A stretch of 64,000 bases of DNA from Aurelia coerulea (lineage: Eukaryota > Cnidaria > Scyphozoa > Semaeostomeae > Ulmaridae). The notes below the pieces were generated by a model. That model was not told the DNA's origin and made no database searches. It saw only the letters and a program-made list of their open reading frames with translations. Location: the NCBI GenBank assembly GCA_039566865.1, contig CM076948.1:20657001-20721000 (forward strand). Reading direction: 5' to 3'. Position 1 is the stretch's first letter, and each line of letters starts with the position of its first letter. Of the stretch, positions 17,922 to 30,300 are shown piece after piece. A program made the position numbers and the translations under genes.

Positions 17922-20900
17922 AGCATAGCCGTCAAATCTTTTCTTTTGTCAAAAGCTCCCGTGGGGTTGTGACTCACGCTCTGATCAGATCGCATTTTCT
18001 CCTATGATTGACCAATCAGATGCCGTCGTTGTGTTTACTTCCGCGTTTCACAGCAAAACTTAGGCCATTTTCGCCCGTTTTGACCACTCTCCGGAAAAAA
18101 TCATTGCACGATCGGATAAATCGAATTTCGTCAAAATTTCAATTGGAGAAGATTCTCCATGCTTTGGACCATAAGTGTTTTCGGTATGGCTTTGCGATCA
18201 CTAAAAATAGCAGAATTGTGGCATTTTTAAGCTCACTGCAGTCATTCATCGGTTACAGACTCTATGATTAGCAAAAAGAAGAGTAGAAAATTGAAAACCT
18301 GAAAAAGAACTAGTGCATACACATACCTCAGATGGATTTAATAAGAAACATCCACTTTTTCTGCCGCGATCTACAGCGAGTTTCACCAGCAAATAACACA
18401 GTCAACAAAAATAGGCGCGAGAACTTGAATGATCAGCTGCATGCCATCGTCGAGTGAGAACAGCATCCGATTCCAATGAACAGAAATATGAATAAATCAA
18501 CGGTGAATAACGAATACATGAACTTGCCATATGCTGAAGATTATGGGAGTAGCTGTACGTGCACTCTGGCCCAGAAAGAACAATTTTGTGATGTCTTTTT
18601 CGATAAACCATCTGTGGATAAACCGTGCCACCATTCCTTTATCCAACTGCGGCTATCTGCACGCAGGCTAGATGGAAACCGGCAATAACATTACCAAAAC
18701 GATGTACGAATTGATCGGTCACTTCCCATCTTTTATTGCAAGAAAAATATCTATCGTCTTATGGTCTAGCAGGCTAGCAGCTTCATGAAACAGAACTGAA
18801 ATGCTAGGTTTAGTGTTCTTACGAATACGAATAACAAGAAGAAATGTACATCTTATTTTCATAACGAGTAAAAAAGATCGATCTTTTCGACATTTGAAAT
18901 ACTATTTATAGAAACTCCTCATGTCAATTTCACATTTTGGGCGGATATCATCAAAAATATTTTATCTTTTAGAAGTCCCTCGTTAGAAAATCACCCCTTC
19001 ACAGTCAAGCAACACAGTAGCATCAAAGCAAAGTTGGGCAGTTTGCAAACTCATTGCCCATTCATGGAAGAAAACCCCTATTTTTGTAAGATTCTACAAC
19101 TTTCATCCAATAAAGAAAGCTCCTCAGAATTCTAAATTCTGAGTACAAAATGTTTCGTAAGAGTTTCTTAAAAGTTCTCTCAAATTTATATCGGTGGTGC
19201 AGGATCTCTGGGATCTCCTGTGCCTTAGACAAAAATTGTGCAGCAAATTATGAAATCATGCCACAACAGTGTAGATCACATACGAAATCTCATGTAAGAA
19301 GTTACCAAACGAAAAGTGAAATTTATTTGTTTCAGTTTCCAAAATGTTATATTTACTTTAGGCTTGATTCTAATAAAAAAGTTTCTTGTAAGGTTCCCAA
19401 ATTTTCAAAATTCCAACTGACAGTTTGTCGACGTTCATTCAGAACCACATTTTGAACCAATGAATTGTTAAAAAACGAAATAATAACAAAAATTATTGCT
19501 TTTTACTAATAGTTGAGTTGGTATTGCAATTTCTGGTTGAAAACATTTTTTGCAACTCATAACTTACTTTGAAAAAGTTCCTTAAATTTGAAATGACCTT
19601 TCATCGCTTCTAATAGATTTTCCTAATTTATGGAAGAGGCAGCAACGGTTTCCTTCAAGCAGTTTCCTGCAGAAAAAGTGTATGCTGTTGCATTGATAGA
19701 GGTCCGCTATCATAGGAAAAATGTCAAGAAACTGAACTCTCAGGTCACCTAGAATATAAAATCTTTGAAACTGGAACATAATAACTTCACTTTTCATTTA
19801 GTAATTTCTTACATGAGACTTCGTATGTGATCTACACTATTGTGGCATAATTTGCCGCACAATTTTTGTCTAAGGCACAGGAGATCCCAGAGATCCTACA
19901 CCACCGATAGAAATTTGAGGGAACTTTTAAGAAACTCTTACGAAACATTTTGTAGTCAGAAAGTGAGAATTTTGAGGAGCTTTCTTTATTGGATGAAAGT
20001 TGTAGAATCTTACAAAAAATATGGTTGTTCTTCCATGAATGGGCAATGAGTTTGCAAACTGCCCAACTTTGCTTTGATGCTACTGTGTTGCTTGAATGTG
20101 AAGGGGTGATTTTCTAGCGAAGCACTCCTAAAAGAAAAAATATTTTTGATGATATCCGCCCAAAATGTGAAATTGACATGAGGAGTTTCTATAAATAGTA
20201 TTTCAAATGTCAAAAAGATCGATCTTTTTTACTCGTTATGAAAATAAGATGTACATTTCTTCTTGTTATTCGTATTCGTAAGAACACTAAACCTAGCATT
20301 TCAGTTCTGTTTCATGAAGCTGCTAGCCTGCTAGACCATAAGACGATAGACATTTTTCTTGCAATAAAAGATGGGATGGGACCGATCAATTCGTACATCG
20401 TTTTGGTAATGTTATTGCCGGTTTCCATCTAGCCTGCGTGCAGATAGCCGCAGTTGTATAAAGGAATAGTGGCACGGTTTATCCACAGATGGTTTATCGA
20501 AAGAGACATCACAAAATTGTTCTTTCTGGGCCAGAGTGGACGTACAGCTACTCCCGTAATCTTCAGCATATGGCAAGTTCATGTATTCGTTATTCACCGT
20601 TGATTTATTCATATTTCTGTTCATTGGAATCGGATGCTGTTCTCACTCGACGATGGCATGCAGCTGATCATTCAAGTTCTCGCGCCTATTTTTGTTGACT
20701 GTGTTATTTGCTGGTGAAACTCGCTGTAGATCGCGGCAGAAAAAGTGGATGTTTCTTATTAAATCCATCTGAGGTATGTGTATGCACTAGTTCTTTTTCA
20801 GGTTTTCAATTTTCTACTCTTCTTTTTGCTAATCATAGAGTCTGTAACCGATGAATGACTGCAGTGAGCTTAAAAATGCCACAATTCTGCTACTTTTAGT

Positions 20901-21178
20901 GATCGCAAAGCCATACCGAAAACACTTATGGTCCAAAGCATGGAGAATCTTCTCCAATTGAAATTTTGACGAAATTCGATTTATCCGATCGTGCAATGAT
21001 TTTTTCCGGAGAGTGGTCAAAACGGCCGAAAATGGCCTAAGTTTTGCTGCGAAACGCGGAAGTAAACACAACGACCGCATTTGATTGGTCAATCATAGGA
21101 GAAAATGCGATCTGATCAGAGCGTGAGTCAGAACCCCACGGGATCTTTTGACAAAAGAAAAGATTTGACGGCTATGCT
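17922..21178. mobile_element. 3.26-kb foldback transposon with about 1.45-kb inverted arms
   Basis: Starts AGCATAGCCGTCAAATC and ends GATTTGACGGCTATGCT. An exact 9-bp direct repeat GCGTTGTTC flanks it (17913-17921 and 21179-21187). The arms run 17922 to about 19400 and about 19735 to 21178. In one 87-codon stretch they differ at 4 residues, so arm identity is high. The central 330 bp is not palindromic. No transposase; the mirrored ORFs (17922-18688 versus 20412-21092) look like arm shadows. Confidence 0.9.
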
Positions 21179-21204
21179 GCGTTGTTCTTGCACTTTGATT
21201 TCAA

Positions 21205-21466
21205 ATAAATAAAATGCCCGAGGTCGATATGTAGACATGTTCTTCTTCTTTCGATATATGCTCATTTCTGCTCTTAAAAACAATTTCTGGAATGCACCGC
21301 GAGCGCGCTAGCTACCTGGGTTTCAGAGAAACTTTCGCGGCTTCTTTTCTTTTGAATCACTGGTTGAGGGAATTTCCTTTGTCAGCGCTCGCAAATCGCT
21401 TTGAATTCAGGTGTCAACAAAAGCAACTCATGCTATTGTCTTACAAATCTGTCCTTGTAAAAGCGA
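21205..21466. mobile_element. family A half element
   Basis: Right half only: AATAAAATGCCCGAGGTCG to AAATCTGTCCTTGT. It directly follows the foldback's target repeat. Confidence 0.7.
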
Positions 21467-22620
21467 ACCTCTCCAGTAATCATCGATAGTGGCTGGTGGC
21501 TGAGTTTCGCTTTTCCCATCTACCCTCCTCTATCTTGGTAAAATCTTTTCATGCTGATGCTCGATTGTCTCTTTCAGAGGCACGAATCGTTGGCATGGAC
21601 AAATAGTGCATTGGTTTGTGGAAAAAATATGGCTTATTTCTTGTAACCCCCAACTGGCAAAACTTTAGGGAGTCAAGCTGAGAGCAAATTTGGCCAATAA
21701 ACCAACAGCCCAAACTTAGGCCCCGATGCTGAGAGAACACCACTGTTGGTTAGCGTTGGGAAAAAAGCAAATCATTTTATATCTGAAAGTGTGCTAAGAA
21801 GCCCTGAGAGGCCTATTATTCTCTGGTCCCAAGAATTAATCCTTCTCTTTACCTTCTGGGGCAGCAAATAAGCTTCCACTGCGAGCTTTCATTCAGGCAC
21901 GGTCTCGTTTAATTCAAACCGCCGCCAAAGTCTCAAATTATGAAACCTCGTTCTGGTTTGTTTCTTCGTAGCTACATTGCCAGGAGCAAATGAGACTTCG
22001 TAATTTATATTCTTTATGTCATACCAATTTAGATCATTCATGTGGGTAGCCTGAATTTATCCTTCAGCCCGTGCTATGTATGTTTTCTACTAAGACACTG
22101 CATCATATCTCCCGATCATGGTTTCGTCTTACGGACCAGGTTTTTTCCTTTTTGTTATGTTTCTTTTGTTACGTTATACCGGCACCAAGGGGACCATTAT
22201 GGAAATAAGGTCAGCTTGACCTTTTAATGCTATCCCTACCACTGTAATTAGGATATTTTTCTTAACGTTTTTAACCTTTTATATTGTATTGTATCTAGTT
22301 TTACATAATAAACTTTGTAAATACATTTTAATCGTGGTAAATGATATATACATCAATACAACCATACCATCGCCCGTTATTTGTGAAATGAATATTTTTG
22401 CAAGAGAGCACAAGGATACGAGGGAGCCAACAGTTACATTTGGGATTACTGTAAAAACCAGCATTAAAGAAAATACGGATCAAGAACCTCCGGGCTGATT
22501 TATGCCAATTAATAGCCTTACATATAACAAACACTTCAGCTTCATCTGGAAAATATTACCAAAGATGGACACTAATGCAACCCACCTATATGTGTTAGAT
22601 CATTAAAAACACACAATAGG
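21467..22620. other. intergenic, no recognised feature
   Basis: No host exon or clear terminal repeats seen; a few AT-rich short ORFs. Confidence 0.5.
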
Positions 22621-23950
22621 ACCGGGTGTGGGGTAGCATAGGTTCCAAATCTTTAAATCGGCATAAAAAGGTGGGTGTAAAATTCTATCACCTATTTCTT
22701 CTAACTGAATTGCTCAAAAGAAACTTTAGCTACCTATCTATAATTCTACCGTTGGACTTTTCAGAAATCTTGAATATTTTTTTAGATTACAGCACATGTT
22801 ACATTTCAGTTCATTTGAGGATGTGACGTCATCAAATTTCTAAATCATAAACCAGAAGAGTGACAAACTTTTGCTTGATACCATATTGTAGACATTCATA
22901 AACTGTGGTTTTCTTGGAAATTATTTCATGTTGCGTCAAACGGTTTAGAAATTACGATGGTTTTAAGTTGTTTTGAAAAATTTTCTTCAATTCTCGGAAA
23001 ACAAGAAAAACACTCTTATTCTGAAAATATTGAAGGTTTCTGAAAAGTCCAACGGCAGAATCATAGCAAATTAGCTGAAGTTTCTTTGAAGCCATTCAGT
23101 TCAAAGAAATAGGTCATTTAATTTTACACCGGCCTTTTCAAAGATTTGGAACCTATGTTGTGTGGGGTGTCTCAAAACAAGTACCCCCTTTTGGCTGAAT
23201 AAGGGAGCAAAACGATAAAATGTCGGGACTTTTTGAACTCATAGCTACATTTGTCGATCTTCAATTTAATTGCACATACCTTGCATTTTGAAATCGACCA
23301 CCAAACACCGGAGATATGAGTTCACAAGGTCAAAATTTGGAGTGCACCTGAAACCAGAGGCTTTGAGAAATGGCCTAGCCACGATTTGACACCAGACAGG
23401 CATTTTGCAAAAGAATTTTCAACTTTGACCTTTAGTTTTTACTTTTGAAAAGATTTATACCTTGAATTATTCAAATTGTTCTTGAAGTGACTATTCTTTT
23501 GAAGAATCGGTCCTTGCATTGCATTCTATCCAAAGTGTTTTGTATCAAAGAAGAGGAAAAGGAGCACATGAACGCTTATTTTGCAGGTGTGGCACGACTT
23601 TATCATTCTTATCACAATTTTATTATATTCATTTCAGGGCCATACCCATGTTTCTGTTCTTCTTTTCAAAAGTAAAAAATGGAAAACTAAAGTTTACAGG
23701 TGCTTTGGAAAATGTCCATGATACAAATCACGGCAAGGGCCTTTTCAAAACCTCTGGTTTTGGGTGCACTGTAAATTTTGACTTTGCCAACTTGTATCTC
23801 CGGTGTTTGGTGGACGATTTCTAAATGCAAGGTATGTGCGTCTAAGTTGAACATTGATAAATTTAGCTGTGAACTCGGGGAGTAATGATATCTTATTGTT
23901 TGGTTCCTATTTCCAGTCAGAAGGGGATAATTTTTCCTGAGACACCCGGT
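22621..23950. mobile_element. family F element split by B1
   Basis: Left end ACCGGGTGTGGGGT, resuming after B1 as GTGTCTCAAAACAAGTACCC; right end GGGGATAATTTTTCCTGAG then ACACCCGGT. With B1 removed the left end reads ACCGGGTGTGGGGTGTCTCA, matching the inverse right end except for a small insertion. Ends resemble family E (CCGGGTG). Confidence 0.65.
22635..23159. mobile_element. family B element, copy B1, nested in F
   Basis: 525 bp; ends AGCATAGGTTCC and GGAACCTATGTT; exact 9-bp target repeat GTGTGGGGT (22626-22634 and 23160-23168). Inner arms carry CTACCGTTGGACTTTTC and its inverse; centre ATGTGACGTCATCAAATTTC. Confidence 0.9.
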
Positions 23951-24039
23951 AGAGTACAAAAATCTGATCATTTTTAATCAATTTCAAAACTGAAACTATC
24001 TATATTTCGAGTCCATCCAGTACATACAATTGCATAGCC

Positions 24040-24045
24040 TTTATT
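24040..24045 (-). promoter_or_regulatory. probable anoctamin-10 poly(A) signal AATAAA
   Basis: The + strand reads TTTATT, which is AATAAA on the gene strand, 127 nt past the stop codon. Confidence 0.6.
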
Positions 24046-24171
24046 TTCAGTTGTTATATTTTGTATAAAGCTTCAAATAGATATTGTCGATCGTATCAAA
24101 ATAATTTAAGAACTGATTCAAGAACCTATTTAGGATGTTTCCCTCTAACACACCTACACATCAGAACCATT

Positions 24172-24360
24172 CTAGCCTGTCCCTTTTTTAGCCTGTCCAA
24201 GAAAATTACAAAAAAACTCCATGAGGGCTTTTACTGTAAGATTTCCCACCTTGTTAAGATTGGCTTTTTCATATTGTAATTTTGCCATTTTCTTTGTAAT
24301 CCAACCAGGAATGTCTGGTATCATATATGACAGGAAAAATTTGATGGCAATAATCAGGTG
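24172..24360 (-). CDS. ANO10: anoctamin-10 exon 11 (terminal, TM10 and tail)
   Basis: Residues 615-676, [20 protein letters not shown] to GQAKKGTG and TAG. Acceptor TTCTTCCAG. The [18 protein letters not shown] segment corresponds to human IPDKPRHIQMKLARLEFE. An AATAAA on the - strand follows at 24045-24040. Confidence 0.93.
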   Translation of the reverse strand, partial: HLIIAIKFFLSYMIPDIPGWITKKMAKLQYEKANLNKVGNLTVKALMEFFCNFLGQAKKGTG

Positions 24361-27300
24361 CTGGAAGAAAATAAAATTTATGAGATTAATGAAGATGAAA
24401 AAACAAGGACAGATTTGGTAAGACAAAAGCACGAGTTGGTTTTGATTGACACCGCAATTCAAAGCGATTAGCGACTGCAGACAAAGGAAATTCTCTCAAC
24501 TAGTAATTCAAAACAAGCAAAGAAAAGTTTATCTGAAACCCAGGTAGCTAGCTCGCTCGTTGTGCATTCCAGAAATTGTTTTTTAAGAGCAAACATGAGC
24601 ATAGATCGAAAGAAAGAGGATATATCTGCACATCTACATCGGACATTTTATTTCTTTGGTTCAGAAGCTTAGCAGTAAGTGTTTTAATTACACCCACAAA
24701 AATAAGAGAATTGAATCGCTTCCCAAATAAAACAAATTAACTGCCTGAGGTAGATGTGTAGATATATCCTTCTTCTTTCGATCTAAGCTCTGTTTGCTCT
24801 TGAAAACAATTTCTGAGATGAACAACGAGCACGGTGACTACTTGGGTTTCAGAGAAACTTCTGCGGCATTGTTTGTTTTGAATTTCTGGTTGAGAGAATT
24901 TCCTTTGTCTGCAGTGGCTAATCACTTTTAATTCAGGTGTCAACAAAGGATCTCATGCTATTGTGTTACAAAATCTGTCTTTGTTGATGAAAAAGTACTT
25001 AGATGTCAGAAAAAGGATAAACATTCAAGGAAGCTGATTCAACCAAATTACAGATTTTCATCTCTAACAGTTTTTTCTGTGAGGAGTCCTTTACTGGCAC
25101 GCTGAAAGTTCAAACGGCGATTTCCGTTCCATTCCATCATTCCACGTTCCACCTTTTAGAAATAGCCAAGTTCAAACTGTCTGAAAATCAAATTTGGCCA
25201 TGGCAAAAACATGCATCCGCCCTACAGTAGTTGGAATGTTAGAAAAGGTCTGACGTAAGTTGACTGTTTATACCAGTTCAGCTGCTGCAATATGGATGAA
25301 TATTTCCTGTTCAGGCCAAAAGTTGCTTTTCAGACTGTCTGAAATTGCTGTGAGCCCGCTAATGACCCTGTGAGGGAATGGCTCTTTAAGAAACCTTTAT
25401 AAATCGACGATATTTTGGAATACTTCAGAATCTCAGTTATTTCATCTTATCATTTGAGTCCGAGATGGTGTACTCAAAATGTATTTTTTTCATCTTATAG
25501 GTCTGAATATTTCCCTTATTAATACATGGTAATAAATGGAACTACGGATCTATGCAATCGCCATAGAAAATAGGGCATCATCTTTAGGGTGCGGGGTGGT
25601 GGATGGATGGGGTCCTGCTGTGTGGATGGGCGGCTGCTGACCTTAGTTTCATGTGTTATCCCGGTGGGGGTGGCACATGTGGCGAGGGGCGGCGGCTGTT
25701 TGTCCGCGCGTGGGGCCCTCTGTTAACTGCCTTGCATCTATTTTCTCCCAAATTATAAATTGTTTGATGTCATTGCCTGACATCAAATGTGAGACAGACA
25801 TTTACTTTTTCTTTTAGTTTGTTTGTTTCTTTCGTTCAGTATGTTGTAATTTTTGAATTGTAAGTGCCTTTCATGGTGGGAACTCCGATGACCTAGTGTC
25901 TATTCCCGTCATGATAGGCACAGTAGATGTACTTGTTTGAGTTTGCATATTTCAATTGATTATATATAAAAAAAAAAGGGCATCATCTTCCATAATTTGC
26001 AGTCATACTCAAATGCTCAGTGCATTGAAATAATCTCTGGGTACACTTATTTTTGAAGTCAGCAATTGGCCCAGCATGGACTTTTTTAAATCATCGGATT
26101 TTGACTACTGAAAGTTTCTCAACAGTTTCTTAGAAGATTAATAAAATTTTCGTTGTTTTTGTTGTGTTTTGGCTGCCTTAATCGAGGCCTTCGTGACCCG
26201 AAGGGAGGAGGGTAGCTTCCATACATGGAGCAACGGGTATGTGCCTCCAATAACGATGGGTTTTGAACCTCAAAAATCCTTAAATTTGGGTCTCCAAAAA
26301 GTAACTGCTCCACCAGAACTGGGTAGCTGTTGAGTTGTAGCTAAAAAATTGTCGAGTTTCTCATTTCTCATTTCTAACGCTGGATTTTCGTCGTTTTAGT
26401 TATGAAATTTGGTTGGTGGTAACCTCATCTTCATAATTTTAAGTTTTAAATGAAATGAAGCTGGATTTCTGTGAATTTCACCAGGCTGCCCCCCCCCCCC
26501 CCGCAATCCTTTAAAATGGGTATGAAAATCGACAGAAAATCCTTAAGCATCGGTCTTCCTCTAAAAGTTGTGGGTGGCACGACCCCGTCCTCCCAAGACT
26601 CAAGTTACCCCCCCCCCCCCCACTTCATGAACGTTTCACAGGCGATTATATGAAACCATGCTTCTGTCTGAATATCAATCAAGTAATGCCATGTGATAAA
26701 GTACAACAAACAAATGGACGTAGACCTAAGATTCCCAGAAAAAAAGTTGCAATGAAGGGACAAATTTCTTGACTATTACTTTCCAGCAATCAAGTTTCTA
26801 ATGTTTTGGTGATCTGAGAATTAAATTTCCTAATAAAGAATATCTCATGAAAAATGGGTTCACGCAAGGAAAATTTCCTCATCGCATAGAAAGAACGATT
26901 CTCGTTCTCTCCATTAAAGGCAACATATTTCAGCTCTTTAATATCTGATACAAAATTTGTAAATAAGGTAAGAATTTGCCGTTGAATAATTCTCGACCTA
27001 AGGATGAATAAGACTGCGTTCACATGATACCGGCACAATTCGAAAACGGTGCCGGCAGATTCTGGAAACGGTAGATTTTAAAAACGGAACTCTAACTGGC
27101 ACATTCGAAAATGTCATCGTGTTAACACTCGAAAACGGGACGTTCTTCGTCGCTTTTAAAAGCAATCTGTCCCCCGAGCTCTCCCCTATTGATCTAACCT
27201 TGGTTACTGCTTTATTTACCTTATTTACGCTGCAGCTAAATTCATGCATCACTGAGTCTCTATGACCCTGATTTCTTGATAAAGTGAATTAACACCAACT

Positions 27301-30300
27301 TTTGGAATATACAATAGAGATCTTTATCGGTTTTATTTTCATTCATCGAAGGGAACAGATTGCCTTTAAAACAAGACTTATCGATTCTTAAGGTGTAGGT
27401 ACATTTCTTTGCTATCGAATTCTTTGGGAGACAGCAACGATTTTTTACCGTCCAATTTACTACCGTTTTCAAATTGTTCCGGTATCGTGTGAATGCAAGC
27501 TAAAATTTAGCTAGCGTGACATTTTCCCAGTCGTAAAATTGTGCCTGAATCGTTTGCATGTAGTCTAAAATTGCAAAAGCCATACCTCAATTAACACAAA
27601 CAGTACAATATAATTTGCTGTAGACATATCACCAAGCCATTTCTTAGTGCTACCTGACATAGCGATCAGGGAGCAATTTGTGATGACTGCAACGATCCCC
27701 ATTATTTCAAATGCAGCCTGAAAAATAAAAAAATCATGGTTTAAAGCAAAGGATTAAAAAAGAAACAGCAGAAATCCCTCGAGAAGAGGAACCCGAAACG
27801 GAGGATCAAATCTATTGAAAGTATCGAGTATGAAAATTATTATCTGAAAACTTTAATTCATGAATTGTCTAAGTGCGTAATAAAACAAGACATAGCTTGC
27901 AAAGGCAAATATTTCCCGTGGCAATCTTTCATTTTTGATGAGATTCTGCTTTTCCTAGTATGTTCCTATTTGACGGTTTGGATTGCTGCAAAAAGCCACA
28001 CGTTATTCAGAATGGCTAAATATTTTTGCTTTTGTCACACAACAACATAACCTCCAAACCTTTAAATAGGTGTAAAAGGAAGGTGTAAAATTATATGACC
28101 TATTTCTTTGTACTGAAGGGCTTCAAAGAAACGTTAGCTGGAATCTTTAGCGTATTTCATATTTCAACTCATTTGGGAATGTGATGTCATCAAATTTCTA
28201 AATTGTAAACCAAAAGAGTGACAGATTTTGCTTGATACAGGACTGTGTAGGCATTCATGAACTATGGTTATTTTTATCATTCTGTGATTCCCCAAATTCT
28301 TGAAAAAGAAGAAAAACACACTGATTCTGACGATATTGAAGAATTCAGAAAAGTTCAACGGTAGAATTATAGCGAAAACAACTAAAATTTCTTTGAAGCC
28401 ATTCAGTTCTTCAAAGAAATGGCTAACAGGATTTTACCATGGGACACCGCAGTTACGTTTCAGCATATATGCTACTGCGGAGGAAAATATGCTTATTTCT
28501 GCGGAGGAGGTACTCCTCCGTAGTAGTAAATAATGTTTTCCTCTGCAAAAGAAAAAAGCTGCGGCAATCAAGCACAACTGCGGCGTCTAACGACCCATGA
28601 TTTTACACAAACCTTATCAAAGAATTGAAACGCATGCTTTGCATAAGAACAATGCTGCCCAGGGGGGGGGGGGCACTCGGCACATGAACATACGGGGATG
28701 TAAGTCCGATAATTCAATAGCCAATTCACCTAAGCATATAAAATATTTTAAAGATAATTCAGAAATATACTACGACTTTTTAAACGTTTCGATTTTCATC
28801 TTCTTCAGTAACTATTCGTACAATGATTTGGGGAGCTACCTATAAACGTAGATTACAATAGGTCCGAATAGGTCCGTATAGGTCCGTATAGGTATGTATG
28901 TAAGTCCGATATTTTTGGGTCAGAATATTGCCGAAAGTGATATTTTTGGGTCCGAATAAACTGAAATTATGTTTTTGATATTTTTGGGCATCAAATATTG
29001 TCAAAATGATATTTCTAGGTTCTTTAGAGGCAATCCTGGCCTCAGTTTGCATTGTTTCAGGATTTTTTATGTTCGTTGACAAATGTCAAGGTATAAAATG
29101 AGCTGATATTTTTGGGTTGTAATGAAGCTAAACTGATATTTTTGGGTTTCCTGAAATTTCTCGGACTGACCCCCCTTGTATGCGTATGTGCTGAGTGTCC
29201 CCCCTCCCTATGGGCAATGCTGACTGCAACCTCTCCTTACCTGCCAAGCACCAATTGATGATGCCGACTCAAAGAAAGGCCTTTGAAACAGTCGGCATAA
29301 CTTGAAGGCATCACTTCTGATTTCTATGATATTATTCAGCAGAGCCCAAAATGCAGCCAGAGGGTATGCAGCAGAAAAAAGGAACACGTATCCAAACTGA
29401 ATATACATCTCAAGGTAGTCTGCAAATGTGCCCTGTAAGAGAATGAATAGTTTCAATGACTAGCTGAAAACCAAAAAGAAACTGAAGAAATTATGAAAAT
29501 TTTCCTGAATTTGATTTTAACTGACAGAAGCAATTGGGTCAATACAAAATTTGATGAAAAATCAAAATCAGGAAAAACGGCAAATATTCAACCAAAACGT
29601 TTATAAACAAACTTAAAAAGAAAATGCATCAAATTGAAAAATCACAACGCAAAATCAGCCAACGGATTGGTTGACTGAGGCTTCAACCTATCGGGTGCGC
29701 CAAAGTGAACTATGCACTATTGGCAGGCCACGATAAATCGTACACTGGACCAATTTTGAAGATTTATGACTTAATCTTTGACAGAAAGACTGAATTAGAT
29801 TCTAGGAATTTTTGCAATTTTTGTTCTGTTTTTAGAGCTAAAAGTGAGTTTCTTCAGTAACGCTTCACCTTAGAAATTGATACCTTGTTTGAGTCAATCT
29901 GACAAGTGGTTGCTAAATTATGGCAGACAAAAAGCAAAATAAGTGGCTTCAAAAACAGTACTTCTGTTGCTTTCCAGCAATGTCGGAGTTCAGTAAATGT
30001 TCAAAGAAAACCCAGCGTTGCATTTAAATCATTTCTGCATGATATTTACCAATAATACAATACTGTCAACCCTTTTACGAGCGTGCAAAAAATTCTAATA
30101 TGACGCTGGAACCCATTCTTTCAAAGAACACTGAATGTTGACATTAGTGGAGAAGAACAGAAATGCTGTTTTTGAAGCTACCACGTTTTGCCTTTCCTCT
30201 GCCATAACTCTGCAACCACTTTTCAGATTGACTCAAACAAGGTCTCAAACTCTTAACTTAAGCATGGGCGGTGGGACACCAAGTGTGTGAAAGTTTCATT

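Noticed and set aside
18008..21092. Pair of mirrored 87-codon ORFs
   Set aside because: Conserved only because they are arms of the foldback element; composition shows no recognised domain.
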